From an uncultured Bacteroidales bacterium (lineage in GTDB: Bacteria; Bacteroidota; Bacteroidia; Bacteroidales; P3), in contig CALUMK010000002.1 in assembly GCA_944321735.1 (NCBI GenBank), positions 167,596-231,595 on the forward strand: a DNA stretch of 64,000 nt. Reading direction: 5' to 3'. Below, piece by piece: positions 18,107 to 27,239 of this stretch. The notes beneath the pieces are model-generated. The model searched no databases. It saw nothing but the letters and a program-made list of their open reading frames with translations, and was not told where the DNA came from. Each line of letters begins with the position of its first letter. The first letter of the stretch is position 1. The position numbers were made by a program, and so were the translations under genes.

Positions 18107-18270
18107 ATCTGCGGCGTTGCCTGCGGGTCTCGGACTCGGTCACGAACAGCAGTGCAAGCCGAATGCAGAGACAGAGTTTACTCTGGCTATGCTGAGGCGC
18201 AGCCTGCTCTCGCTGCGGAGCAGCAACAAAGTACGCTCCCGTCGTCCTCGCCCTTGGCGGCCTTGCATCT
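18107..18270 (+). repeat. Interrupted family A element
   Basis: A left box variant ATCTGCGGCGTTGCC is at 18107-18121 and a right box GCGGCCTTGCATCT at 18257-18270. The apical motif is split: GGTCACGAAC on the left and AAAGTACGCTCC on the right are separated by about 60 bases of other sequence, which includes TCGCTGCGGAGCAGCAAC, an 18-mer also found after dnaK near 36292. It looks like an insertion or rearrangement inside a standard copy. Confidence 0.65.
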
Positions 18271-18298
18271 TACCCATTCTAACGCCCCGACTTCAAAA

Positions 18299-18335
18299 GG
18301 GACTGTGTTGGAATCCTGACACAGTCCCTTTTTTT
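18299..18335 (+). terminator. Strong rho-independent terminator
   Basis: A perfect 10-bp stem GGGACTGTGT/ACACAGTCCC (18299-18308 and 18319-18328) with a 10-base loop is followed by seven T residues. It ends the gdhA transcription unit before rsmG. Confidence 0.9.
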
Positions 18336-18368
18336 GTATGGTTTCATGTGGTCGTTGCATAGGTTTTA

Positions 18369-19112
18369 ATGCAAGAAAATATTGAAATGGAGGAAGTAGT
18401 ATCGCGTTCGGTGCAAGAAGATTTGGAGAAGGTTTTCTCGTTTTTTCCGGCTTTGAGCGAGGAGCAGAAGTCGCAGTATGCGCAGCTGTACCCGCTTTAT
18501 CAGGATTGGAATTCTAAGATTAACTTGATTTCGCGCAAGGATATAGACAATCTGTACATACATCATGTGCTGCACAGTTTGGCCATTGCCAAGGTCTTGA
18601 AGTTCGAGCCGGGGGCGAGGGTTCTGGATGTGGGCACCGGAGGCGGTTTCCCTGGGATTCCCTTGTCGGTGATGTTCCCGCAGGCGCAGTTTCATCTGGT
18701 GGATTCGATAGGCAAGAAGATTAAGGTGGTGCAGGCGGTAGCCGATGCCTTGGGCTTGCAAAATGTGCAGGCGGAGCAATGCCGGGCCGAGACTTTGACT
18801 TCCCGATACGATTTCATTGTGAGCCGGGCGGTGACCCGTTTGCCGGAATTCTACGGTTGGGTCCGCAATTTGGTTTCCAAGGAGCAGCATCATGCCTTGC
18901 CTAACGGGATTCTTTATTTGAAAGGGGGCGATGTGCGTGCCGAGACCGCGCCGTTCGGCCGTCGGGTTTATGTTTATGATATTCTGGACTTGTTCGGCGT
19001 TCCTAAGCCTCCCAAGCGCCGGCCAGAGGACATGGAAGAAGAGAAGCCGGTGCAGGAACAGGGGCTGGCCGAGTATTTGGAGACGAAGAAAGTGATTTAC
19101 CTGTCGTTCTGA
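18369..19112 (+). CDS. rsmG: 16S rRNA (guanine527-N7)-methyltransferase RsmG
   Basis: RsmG (GidB) methylates G527 of 16S rRNA using SAM. The sequence shows YPLYQDWNSKINLISRKD, the SAM-binding motif VLDVGTGGGFPGIPLSV near residue 80, the acidic VDSIGKKIKVV and SRAVTRLPEF. It is slightly long at 247 residues because of a charged C-terminal segment (PKPPKRRPEDMEEEKP) not seen in short homologues. ATG 18369 is used; ATG 18387 is possible. It is followed by a separately promoted phosphatase gene. Confidence 0.95.
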   Translation: MQENIEMEEVVSRSVQEDLEKVFSFFPALSEEQKSQYAQLYPLYQDWNSKINLISRKDIDNLYIHHVLHSLAIAKVLKFEPGARVLDVGTGGGFPGIPLSVMFPQAQFHLVDSIGKKIKVVQAVADALGLQNVQAEQCRAETLTSRYDFIVSRAVTRLPEFYGWVRNLVSKEQHHALPNGILYLKGGDVRAETAPFGRRVYVYDILDLFGVPKPPKRRPEDMEEEKPVQEQGLAEYLETKKVIYLSF

Positions 19113-19266
19113 TCAGCTATGCTCAGAGGGTCGTTTTTTGCTGGAAAAAGGACCAAAGAATGAGAGTTTCAAACCTTTTGTTGTAATATTGCACTTGTGC
19201 ATGTTGTGGTTTGTCAGGGAAGGGCAGTCCTGGGCACGAACAGAGTGGAACATCAAACTTGGACTT

Positions 19267-19878
19267 ATGTTTTCTGCATTGGAACAATTGGATTGGAAAG
19301 TTTCGTTGGCCATCAATCATTGGCGTTCGGACGGGGCTGATATTTTCATGGCGTTTATAACGCAGACTTGGCCTTGGATTCCGTTGTATGCAGTCTTGAT
19401 AGGATTGATTGTCTATTGTTACCGTAAGGAAAATGCTTGGTGGCTGCCGGTCTTGGGCGTGGTGGCTTTGGTCGGCTTGGCCGATTGGACAAGCGTGCAT
19501 TTCTTCAAGGATGTGATATGCCGTTTTCGTCCGAGCCATACTCCTGAATTAGAAGGTTTGCTCTATCTTCCGGATGGGAAGGGCGGCCTCTACGGTTTCA
19601 TCTCTTCCCACGCGGCTAATTGTTTTGCGATAGCCGCTTATGTGACCTTTGTCTTGAAAGGGCGTTTCCGTTTCTTCCGATCCGGCATCATGTATTTATG
19701 GGCGGTTCTGATTGCCTACAGTCGCGTTTATTTAGGCAAGCATTTCTTCGGGGATGTGCTTTGCGGTGCCATCTGGGGCGTGCTGCTGGCCTTCCTGATG
19801 TGGCGGCTTATCCGTTTATTGCTTTCCAGATATTATCCTTCAGTTCTTCAATCCCCTGTCCGCTTACCGAAGAAATAA
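19267..19878 (+). CDS. PAP2 family membrane phosphatase
   Basis: This is a membrane lipid or undecaprenyl-pyrophosphate phosphatase-type protein of about 203 residues with several membrane segments. The three PAP2 motifs are visible: [16 protein letters not shown] and [13 protein letters not shown]. The start at ATG 19267 is preferred over the open frame from 19138, because the upstream part is unlike the family and contains a promoter-like TAATATTG near 19183. The last 71 bases overlap, tail to tail, the 3' end of obgE on the other strand; the extra C-terminal tail after the last membrane segment is encoded there. The substrate is not evident. Confidence 0.88.
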   Translation: MFSALEQLDWKVSLAINHWRSDGADIFMAFITQTWPWIPLYAVLIGLIVYCYRKENAWWLPVLGVVALVGLADWTSVHFFKDVICRFRPSHTPELEGLLYLPDGKGGLYGFISSHAANCFAIAAYVTFVLKGRFRFFRSGIMYLWAVLIAYSRVYLGKHFFGDVLCGAIWGVLLAFLMWRLIRLLLSRYYPSVLQSPVRLPKK

Positions 19879-20818
19879 AGGTGCAGGGCAGGCCTTCGGG
19901 CAGATTAGCGCGGACTTCCTTTTCCGTTTTCCGGAGGTCTTCGGCCGGGAGGAGGTCGGTTTTGGTGACCGCTAGGAGCCGCTGCTTGTCTAAGAGTTCA
20001 GGATTGTATTTCTGCAGTTCGTTGAGCAAGATATCGTATTGTTCGGCCACGCTTTTCTCGTTTTCTTCCAGGCTCACCATGAACAGCAGCACCGAGTTGC
20101 GTTCTATATGCCTTAGGAATCGCAATCCTAAGCCTTTGCCTTCGGCGGCGCCTTCGATGATGCCGGGTATGTCGGCCATCACGAAGGATTGGTTGTCCCG
20201 GTAGCGGACGATGCCGAGATTGGGGACTAGGGTCGTGAAGGGGTAATTGGCAATTTCGGGTTTGGCCGCGGAGACTACCGAAAGCAGGGTGGACTTGCCG
20301 GCATTGGGGAATCCTACCAAGCCTACATCGGCTAGGATTTTCAGTTCGAGGATTTTCCATCCTTCGATTCCTTCTTCTCCCGGTTGGGCGAACTTGGGGG
20401 CCTGCATCGTGGCCGATTTGAAGAAGTCGTTGCCCTTGCCGCCACGTCCGCCTTTCATCAGGATTACTTCTTCCCCGTCCTGGGTCACTTCGGCTTCGAT
20501 TTCCCCGCTTTCGGCATCGCGGACAACGGTGCCTAAGGGGACTTGTATATAAATGTCCTTTCCGTTGGCGCCGGTTCGCAGGTTCTCGCCCCCGTTCCCG
20601 CCGTCTTCGGCAAAGATGTGCTTGGTGTATTTGAGGTGGAGCAAGGTCCAGAGCTGGGCATTGCCTTTGAGGATGATATGGCCTCCGCGACCGCCGTTGC
20701 CGCCGTCAGGGCCGCCTTTTGGGTTCTTCTTGCTGCGGAAAAAGTGCATGGAACCGGCGCCGCCTTTGCCCGAGCGGCAGAAAATCTTCACGTAATCGAC
20801 AAAATTGGATGAGGCCAT
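19808..20818 (-). CDS. obgE: Obg family GTPase
   Basis: ObgE binds the 50S ribosomal subunit and acts in its assembly and in stress signalling. The glycine-rich Obg fold covers residues 1-160 ([32 protein letters not shown]), followed by the G domain with P-loop [11 protein letters not shown], switch motif DIPGIIEGA and a TKTD motif. The length of 336 residues lacks the C-terminal extension of some homologues, as usual in Bacteroidota. The 3' end overlaps the convergent PAP2 gene by 71 bases. Confidence 0.97.
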   Translation of the reverse strand: MASSNFVDYVKIFCRSGKGGAGSMHFFRSKKNPKGGPDGGNGGRGGHIILKGNAQLWTLLHLKYTKHIFAEDGGNGGENLRTGANGKDIYIQVPLGTVVRDAESGEIEAEVTQDGEEVILMKGGRGGKGNDFFKSATMQAPKFAQPGEEGIEGWKILELKILADVGLVGFPNAGKSTLLSVVSAAKPEIANYPFTTLVPNLGIVRYRDNQSFVMADIPGIIEGAAEGKGLGLRFLRHIERNSVLLFMVSLEENEKSVAEQYDILLNELQKYNPELLDKQRLLAVTKTDLLPAEDLRKTEKEVRANLPEGLPCTFISSVSGQGIEELKDNIWKAING

Positions 20819-21013
20819 AGTATGGGTTCGTTTGGTTTGTGGGGCAAGGCGAAAATGGAGGAACGGTTTGGCTTCCGTTACCGATGATTTCCAAAGGAAT
20901 AATGTCGGCGGCCTTTGCGGCTTCTTAGATGTTCCTTGACTTTTTCGGTTCCTCTTTGGGCAGGGATGCCTGATGTTTTTTTCGCTGTCCCCGATGCAAA
21001 AGTATAAAAAGAT

Positions 21014-21044
21014 TTTGGTAGTTAAGAAAATTGTACTATCTTTG
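21014..21044 (+). promoter_or_regulatory. Consensus promoter for tRNA-Phe
   Basis: TTTG (21014-21017), a 19-base spacer and TATCTTTG (21037-21044) fit the Bacteroidota primary sigma consensus exactly. The tRNA starts about 60 bases downstream. Confidence 0.8.
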
Positions 21045-21105
21045 CACCCTCTTTCGCGGGAAGCGGGTTCGTAGAGGATCCAAAGGTGGGTCTTTTGAAG
21101 AGAAT

Positions 21106-21178
<73 letters not shown>

Positions 21179-21680
21179 CTTGGAAATGAGGAGGGTAAGT
21201 GAAAATCTTGCTCTCCTTTTTTTCGTATCCGCCCTTTCCGTTCGCGTTCGTTTCTCTTGTTCGGCAAGCCCGACTTCTGAACGCTGCATCGTCCGACCCC
21301 CGTTTGGCATCGTCCGCTCTTCCGCCTTCGGGTTCTCGTTGGCGGATTCATCGTGAAACCGTCTTGCAGATGGCTGTAAGGCCGTTTTATGCGGTCGAAA
21401 GGTCGAACATTCCTCGCTCGGGGCGTTTGTGCCGGATTCGTTTTCAAGTGTCTATCCCTCTTTCCACGAATCTTGCAAGAATCCTTGCCGCCTCCCCGGA
21501 CTCAAACCGAAAGGTGAACCGGGATTTCCTTGTGTTTTCGAAAGAAATTTTGCAGTTGCGGCTTGAAGAAGTCGATATAAAACTTATATATTTGCAACTT
21601 GGTTTAAGGCGGGTGATTGGCGGAGGTAGTGTGATGTCGGACAGACGGGGAAAATAAGACTGTAGGGGATTTATATAAAC
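21179..21680 (+). other. Gene-poor stretch with promoter for the CPPC proteins
   Basis: I see no convincing gene here. A -7 element TATATTTG is at 21587-21594 with CTTG at 21562-21565 (21-base spacing), suitable for transcription of the gene at 21681. A weak GGAG/CTCC hairpin followed by T residues near 21187-21223 may end the tRNA transcript. Confidence 0.5.
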
Positions 21681-23627
21681 ATGTATGATATGAGATTCAA
21701 CGCTTTTTTCTTTGCTGCCTTTTTGGCGTTGGCAGTATCCGCCTCTACGGCCGAGGCGCAAAAAACGGTTTATTTTGAAGACGATCTGGCATCGGGTTTT
21801 GGGCCGAGCTGGAATCTGGAAGAATCCACGGAAATTGATGCTGCTGGAGCCCCTGCTTATCTGGTGCAATTCAGTCAGCCTGCGATGATGGCGGCCGGGT
21901 GGATTTATGATGCTTCCGGGAATTTGATTGGAGATAATTACGGGCGGCCGGTGGCGACTACCTCCTTGGACGGCATCTATACGCTGCTTGCTGTGCCATT
22001 TAAATTGGACAGCAATGTTTTGAACGTGGTGAGCTTCGATTATATCATCATGGCCAAGTATGCCAGCCCGGACAGGAGTTTCGGCCTTATGACACGCATC
22101 GATGGCGGGCAGTGGGATACTATATGGAGGATGTGGGAAGTTGGAGAATCGATGCCTGAGGATGCCGAAGGCTCTTCGTATGTGTTTTTGCCGGATTCCT
22201 GCCAGGGAAAAAACGTGGAACTGGGCTTTTTCTTTGAGACAAAGGCGACAGACAAAGAGGATTATTATGGTTTGTTCATAGGCAATATCCGTTTTGGCGG
22301 GTATTATACAACACCTGCCATGTCTTCATCGGTGTCTTTGTCCCGGTTTGATGCCGAAAACTGGGACGGAAAACTTTCGTTGGAATTGCGGAATTCCGGT
22401 TCCATCGCGATAGGCGAGGCTTCGTATGCTTATTCGTTCAATGCCGGCGAACCGGTAGGCTTGGGCAATCTGCTTGAGGATTCCTTGATGATAGGGCGGA
22501 CTGCCGAAGTGGAAATTTCCTTGGAAGGGGAGATTCTGGATGGTCGGAATACGGTGGATTTATGGCCGGTTTCCTTGAACGGGGAAGATTCCTTGGGCAG
22601 GGTGGATACGATGCAATGGGTGTTTGTCAACGATTTGGAATCCGCGCCGGCTTATGTCCCGGTCATGGAAGTGTTCTCGGCTTCCTGGTGCCCGCCTTGC
22701 AATACGATGAACCGCTATCTGAATTATACATTGCACCAGCTTTACGATACAGGGATGATTACGCCGATCAAGTTCCAGCAGCCTAGCGATCGGTATGCGA
22801 TTCAAGCCGGTTCGGACAGGTACATGTACTATTATGATATGACGCAAGGCTATGTGCCGGCTCCTATTTACAATGCGGAAGCCAATATCTCCGACTGGTC
22901 GGGTTCTTATTGGGGCATGATGGGGCGTTTGGAAGAGGAAGCGGCCGAAGCCAATACGCATAAGGCTTTGGCGAAGATCGAATATGCCAATGTGGAATTG
23001 GACAGTACGGCAGGAACGCTGAAGTTTGACGTGAACGTGAGCGCAGTGGCCGGTTTTACCGCCAATCTGCTGCCTTTTGTGACTGAAGGGACCGTATCGA
23101 AGCTGAAAGGATCCAATGGCGAAACGGAATTCCATTGGGTGGCCTTGGCCGCAGTGGAAGGCTCTTACGGCAAGGAAGTGTCCTTCATGGGCGACAGCAT
23201 GATGACTTTCTCTTACGAAGTGGATATGTCGCAGACCTTGGTAGAGGAATATGCCGATCTGGAAATCGTCTGCTTTATCCAAAACAGGGAAACGAGGGAG
23301 ATTTACCAATCTTCTGCCCATGATATTGTCAAGACTCCGATGAACCTTGAAAAACCGGCTGAACCGGTTGATCCTTCGGCCAATGAAGAAGATGCGATGC
23401 CGAGTGTCAAGCTGTATCCCAACCCGGCAGTGGACAATGCCTATGTCTCCGGCTTGGAAAAGGCTGCGGTACAGGTATTCGATTTGACGGGGCGTTTGGT
23501 GTATGAAGTCCGTGACGTGGATAATGTGCTTGAACTTCCGGTACGGGATTTGGAAGCCGGAACGTATGTGGTACGTATCGCGCAGGACGGCAAGACGGCA
23601 GTCCGCAAGTTGAACGTATTGAAGTAG
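21681..23627 (+). CDS. Secreted CPPC thioredoxin-like protein with T9SS type A tail (paralogue 1)
   Basis: The 648-residue protein has a signal peptide (FFFAAFLALAVSASTAEAQ), an N-terminal beta-rich domain (about residues 25-210), a middle beta domain, and a thioredoxin-like segment near residue 330 with EVFSASWCPPCNTMN. It ends in a type IX sorting domain with VKLYPNPAVDNAYVSG and the terminal VRIAQDGKTAVRKL. It is expected on the cell surface or outside the cell. Its overall plan is the same as that of the next gene, so the two are tandem duplicates. The redox role is inferred from CPPC only; no partner gene is nearby. ATG 21690 is an alternative start. Confidence 0.85.
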   Translation: MYDMRFNAFFFAAFLALAVSASTAEAQKTVYFEDDLASGFGPSWNLEESTEIDAAGAPAYLVQFSQPAMMAAGWIYDASGNLIGDNYGRPVATTSLDGIYTLLAVPFKLDSNVLNVVSFDYIIMAKYASPDRSFGLMTRIDGGQWDTIWRMWEVGESMPEDAEGSSYVFLPDSCQGKNVELGFFFETKATDKEDYYGLFIGNIRFGGYYTTPAMSSSVSLSRFDAENWDGKLSLELRNSGSIAIGEASYAYSFNAGEPVGLGNLLEDSLMIGRTAEVEISLEGEILDGRNTVDLWPVSLNGEDSLGRVDTMQWVFVNDLESAPAYVPVMEVFSASWCPPCNTMNRYLNYTLHQLYDTGMITPIKFQQPSDRYAIQAGSDRYMYYYDMTQGYVPAPIYNAEANISDWSGSYWGMMGRLEEEAAEANTHKALAKIEYANVELDSTAGTLKFDVNVSAVAGFTANLLPFVTEGTVSKLKGSNGETEFHWVALAAVEGSYGKEVSFMGDSMMTFSYEVDMSQTLVEEYADLEIVCFIQNRETREIYQSSAHDIVKTPMNLEKPAEPVDPSANEEDAMPSVKLYPNPAVDNAYVSGLEKAAVQVFDLTGRLVYEVRDVDNVLELPVRDLEAGTYVVRIAQDGKTAVRKLNVLK

Positions 23628-23695
23628 GCACGATGTTCGGGAGAGAAAAAGAACCGGGAAAACCAATAAAACAATCATAAAAAATAGGAATTGTC

Positions 23696-25633
23696 ATGAA
23701 GATGATTAAGAAGTTGGGCGGATTCATGCTTTTGCTTGGCGGAATCTGCTTGGCTGCGCCGGCCATGGGGCAAAAGAAAGTTTATTTTGAGGAAACCTTT
23801 ACGAATGGGCGCTTGGGGGATATGTGGAACGAGGAAGAGAGCTCGTATATCGATGCCGCCGGCGGGCCCGTGTATCTGGTAGGTGTCAGTGCGACGACCG
23901 TGATTGCCGGCTGGGTGTACGACCCGGACGGGAATGTGATTTCGAGCCGGACCGGGGCCGGGGTGGCCACGACCATGCTGGACGGGCAGTATCTGCTCGT
24001 GACCAATCCGTTCCAGATGGAAAGCGGCCTCAACATGCTGAGCCTTGATTTCGAGTACCTGGCATCGACCACGGTGAAAGGAGATGTGCGGAATTTCGGC
24101 TTGATGGTGAGGGACACGGCGGTAGGTGTCTGGGATACGGTCTTCACGTTGTTCGAAGCTGATGAAACGCTGGAGACCAGTCTGGCGGGAACCTTGGCCA
24201 TGACTTTGCCGGAATCTTATACGGGCAAAGCGGTGGAACTGGCCTTGTACTTCACGAACGAGGATTTGACAGAAGCCAGGAATCTGTATTTCGGGGTCTT
24301 TGTCTCCAATTTGAAGTTTGCTGCCTACGATGCCGACACGGCCTTGTTCTCGATGTCGAACGTGTCCCGTCCGTATGCGAGCGGCAATCCCGCGACGATG
24401 AAGATCCAGGTGGTGAATGAAGGCGCGTTGGCGATAGATACCATGGATTTCTCGTACCAGTTGGGCGAGGGGGCAGCCAAGACGATCCGTGTGGCGGGCG
24501 ATATAGCGGCCTTGTCGTCGACCATCCTGGATGTGCCTTTGGATTTGGGCGAAGTGGAGGCCAACACGGATTACACCCTGAGTCTGAGCTGCACGGCCGT
24601 CAACGGGGTGGGCTGTCCGCAGCCGAAGAGCCTGAGCTGGAATTTCACTTATTTGGATACGACGGATGCCGTGCCTTTCGTGCCGGTAGTGGAACATTTC
24701 ACGGCATCGACCTGTCCTCCGTGCTTTTATGCTGCCAATGCGCTGAACCCTGTCTATGAGAAGGTGAAAGGGGAAGGCAGGCTGAACATCATCAAGTACC
24801 AGATGAACTTTCCGGCAATGGATCCCTACTATATTGCCGACAACGGGGTGAGGGCCAATTATTACGGGGTGAATAGCATTCCGACCATTGTCTATTGCGG
24901 GACATCCGCGGTCAGCTATGCGGCCTTGGCCAGCAATATGGAGACATTGCTCGCCGTTGATTACGGCCAGCCGACACCGGTATCCATCGAATGCCTCGAA
25001 TTCAAGGTGGACACGCTGAACGAGCGCATGTCCGCCCGCCTGGAAGTGCGCTCGGCCATCGATATCCGTTCGGCCAAATTCTTCGCCACCTTGATAGAAG
25101 GGACAACGACACGCAACAGGAGAACCAACGGGGAAACGGAGTTCCACTACGTGACGATGTCGCACCTGGCAGGGCCGCGCGGCGAGGATGCTCGTTATAC
25201 GGCAGGTGAAACGGTTGAATATGAGTATAATATAGATTTGAGCGGCACGCATATTGAAGAAATGACCGATTTGGAACTGGTTTGCTTTGTACAGGATCCG
25301 GATGCAGGGGATGTGTTCCAGAGTGCCGGTTTCGCGGATGTGGTTTATGGCGAAGTGGAAGAAGAACAGGAACCTGACCCGCAGGCCAATGAAAAGGATA
25401 TGCTTCCCGAAGTCCGCTTGTATCCTAACCCTGCCAAGGACAATGTCATGCTGAGCGGCTTGGACAATGCTGAAATCCGGATTTTCGATATGGCGGGACG
25501 TTTGGTTCGTCAGTATGAAAGTTTGAGCGGTTTGACGGAACTTTCGGTATCCGATCTTCATGCCGGTGTTTACATGCTTCAGATTGAACAGGCTGGCAAG
25601 ACAGCAGTCCGTCGTTTGAGTATTGCCCGATAG
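23696..25633 (+). CDS. Secreted CPPC thioredoxin-like protein with T9SS type A tail (paralogue 2)
   Basis: The 645-residue protein repeats the domain order of the preceding gene: a signal peptide (LGGFMLLLGGICLAAPAMGQ), the start KVYFEETF...DAAGGPVYLV, a thioredoxin-like segment with EHFTASTCPPCFYAAN near residue 345, and a C-terminal sorting domain (VRLYPNPAKDNVMLSG, LQIEQAGKTAVRRL). It also has a VNSIPTIVYCG segment resembling the cis-Pro loop of thioredoxins. It lies 68 bases downstream of its paralogue and is probably co-transcribed. A surface oxidoreductase or a redox-inactive binding protein are both possible. Confidence 0.85.
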   Translation: MKMIKKLGGFMLLLGGICLAAPAMGQKKVYFEETFTNGRLGDMWNEEESSYIDAAGGPVYLVGVSATTVIAGWVYDPDGNVISSRTGAGVATTMLDGQYLLVTNPFQMESGLNMLSLDFEYLASTTVKGDVRNFGLMVRDTAVGVWDTVFTLFEADETLETSLAGTLAMTLPESYTGKAVELALYFTNEDLTEARNLYFGVFVSNLKFAAYDADTALFSMSNVSRPYASGNPATMKIQVVNEGALAIDTMDFSYQLGEGAAKTIRVAGDIAALSSTILDVPLDLGEVEANTDYTLSLSCTAVNGVGCPQPKSLSWNFTYLDTTDAVPFVPVVEHFTASTCPPCFYAANALNPVYEKVKGEGRLNIIKYQMNFPAMDPYYIADNGVRANYYGVNSIPTIVYCGTSAVSYAALASNMETLLAVDYGQPTPVSIECLEFKVDTLNERMSARLEVRSAIDIRSAKFFATLIEGTTTRNRRTNGETEFHYVTMSHLAGPRGEDARYTAGETVEYEYNIDLSGTHIEEMTDLELVCFVQDPDAGDVFQSAGFADVVYGEVEEEQEPDPQANEKDMLPEVRLYPNPAKDNVMLSGLDNAEIRIFDMAGRLVRQYESLSGLTELSVSDLHAGVYMLQIEQAGKTAVRRLSIAR

Positions 25634-25806
25634 TGGGCTTCGATAGCTTTTCCGCAAAGAAGCATCGTTTCTGTTGCGGTATCGAAATCGGCTACATTGC
25701 AGTTGCAGTGTGGCCGATTTTGATTAGAGGGGTAGGGTTCCCCTGTTGGGATAGGGCTTGGATGTGGCTGGGCGTGTCGATGCGCTTGAGAATGCGTATA
25801 ATTCAT

Positions 25807-25814
25807 TAAATTTG
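25807..25814 (+). promoter_or_regulatory. -7 element for the desulfidase-family gene
   Basis: TAAATTTG matches TAnnTTTG, 91 bases before the chosen start. Confidence 0.45.
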
Positions 25815-25904
25815 CAGTTTGATATGACAAGTTTTGCCGCTCGCCTATAGGCTTGTTTGCTGGCGGGGCTTGTTGCGATGTTGGATTACGAAAGCAGAAA
25901 AACT

Positions 25905-27215
25905 ATGCTGAGCACACAAAAAGTGAAGGATATGTATTATCTCCTCAAGAAGGAGGTGGTACCGGCTCTGGGCTGTACCGAGCCTATCGCGGTGGCTTTG
26001 GCGGTGGCCAAGGCAACGGAAACCTGGCGCGAATGCGCAGGCAAGGGGAAAGAGGCTTTGCCCGACAAGCTGAAGATACAGGTCAGCTTGAACATCTATA
26101 AGAACGGTATGGGCGTAGGCATTCCGGGTACGGATTTGACCGGGCTTTATATCGCTACGGCCTTGGGGGCTATCGTGGGCGATTCCAAGAAAGCATTGGA
26201 AGTGCTGGCCGGTGTTCAGCCTGAACATGTGGAAATGGCTCAGAAGTATGTGGAGGAAGGCCGAGTTACGATTGATATCAAGAAGGATTGCAACAAGGTG
26301 TATGCCGAGGCGGTCTGCGAGGGTGCAGGGCATCAGAGCCGGGCTGTCATCGAGGAGGAACACCAGAATATCGTGTGGGTGGAAGCCGATGGCAAGTGCC
26401 TGTTTTCCAAACAGGCTGGTGGGGCCGAGGCGCAGGCGGAAGAGGATGCCTACCATATCACGATGGACGAGATTTACGAGTTTGCGAGCACGCAGCCTTT
26501 TGAGGCTATCAAGTTCATTATCGAGGCGGCGGGGCTGAATCGCAAGCTGGCCGATTACGGTATCGAGCATAAATCGGGCATGGGCTTGGGGGCAACCTTG
26601 TTGGGCTGGATGAAGAAGCACAGCGCGATGAACGAATATACCGATTACGCGATGGCGATGACGGCGGCGGCTTCGGATGCCCGTATGTCGGGGGCTTTGC
26701 TGCCGGCGATGAGCAATTCTGGAAGCGGGAACCAGGGGATTACGGCCATGATGCCGATTCTGGCGGTGGCCGAGAAAATCGGTTCGCCGGATGAGAAACT
26801 GGCTCGTGCTTTGATTCTGAGCAACCTGACGGCAATCCACATCAAGCATGGCTTCGGACGGCTGTCGGCAGCTTGCGGCTGCGTGGTGGCTTCTACGGGG
26901 GCCGCCTGCGGGGTCTGCTACTTGCTTGGCGGCAGCTTGGAACAGGTGAAGTACGCGGTCAAGAACATGATTGGGAACCTGACGGGGATGGTCTGCGACG
27001 GGGCTAAGCTGGGTTGCGCGCTGAAAGTGGCTTCCGGTACGAGTGCGGCCATGCAGGCGGCCGTGCTGGCTTTGGACAATATCTATGTGCCGGGTACGAA
27101 CGGGATTATCGAGGACGATGTGGAAAGGACCATCCGGAATATCGGCTATATTGCCCAGAAGGCGATGAACGAGGCCGACAATGTGATTCTGGACATCATG
27201 GTGAACAAGAAGTAA
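25905..27215 (+). CDS. cyuA: L-cysteine desulfidase / L-serine dehydratase alpha family protein (CyuA/YhaM-like)
   Basis: The protein belongs to the iron-sulfur family that releases sulfide, ammonia and pyruvate from cysteine (or deaminates serine). The diagnostic VVPALGCTEPIAVALA lies near residue 18, and later motifs include SGSGNQGITA and a Cys-rich CGCVVASTGAACGVC, which supplies likely cluster ligands. The length of about 436 residues is normal. ATG 25905 gives the usual short leader before the GCTEP motif; longer frames start at TTG 25857 or ATG 25878. It is 24 bases upstream of the aldolase gene, so an operon is likely. Cysteine versus serine specificity cannot be decided here. Confidence 0.88.
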   Translation: MLSTQKVKDMYYLLKKEVVPALGCTEPIAVALAVAKATETWRECAGKGKEALPDKLKIQVSLNIYKNGMGVGIPGTDLTGLYIATALGAIVGDSKKALEVLAGVQPEHVEMAQKYVEEGRVTIDIKKDCNKVYAEAVCEGAGHQSRAVIEEEHQNIVWVEADGKCLFSKQAGGAEAQAEEDAYHITMDEIYEFASTQPFEAIKFIIEAAGLNRKLADYGIEHKSGMGLGATLLGWMKKHSAMNEYTDYAMAMTAAASDARMSGALLPAMSNSGSGNQGITAMMPILAVAEKIGSPDEKLARALILSNLTAIHIKHGFGRLSAACGCVVASTGAACGVCYLLGGSLEQVKYAVKNMIGNLTGMVCDGAKLGCALKVASGTSAAMQAAVLALDNIYVPGTNGIIEDDVERTIRNIGYIAQKAMNEADNVILDIMVNKK

Positions 27216-27239
27216 GAATCAACTAAAAGACTTTGGGAT

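Noticed and set aside
23675-25657. 660-codon open frame on the minus strand
   Set aside because: It is the mirror of the second CPPC protein gene, His/Arg-rich as typical for antisense frames, with no recognisable motif.
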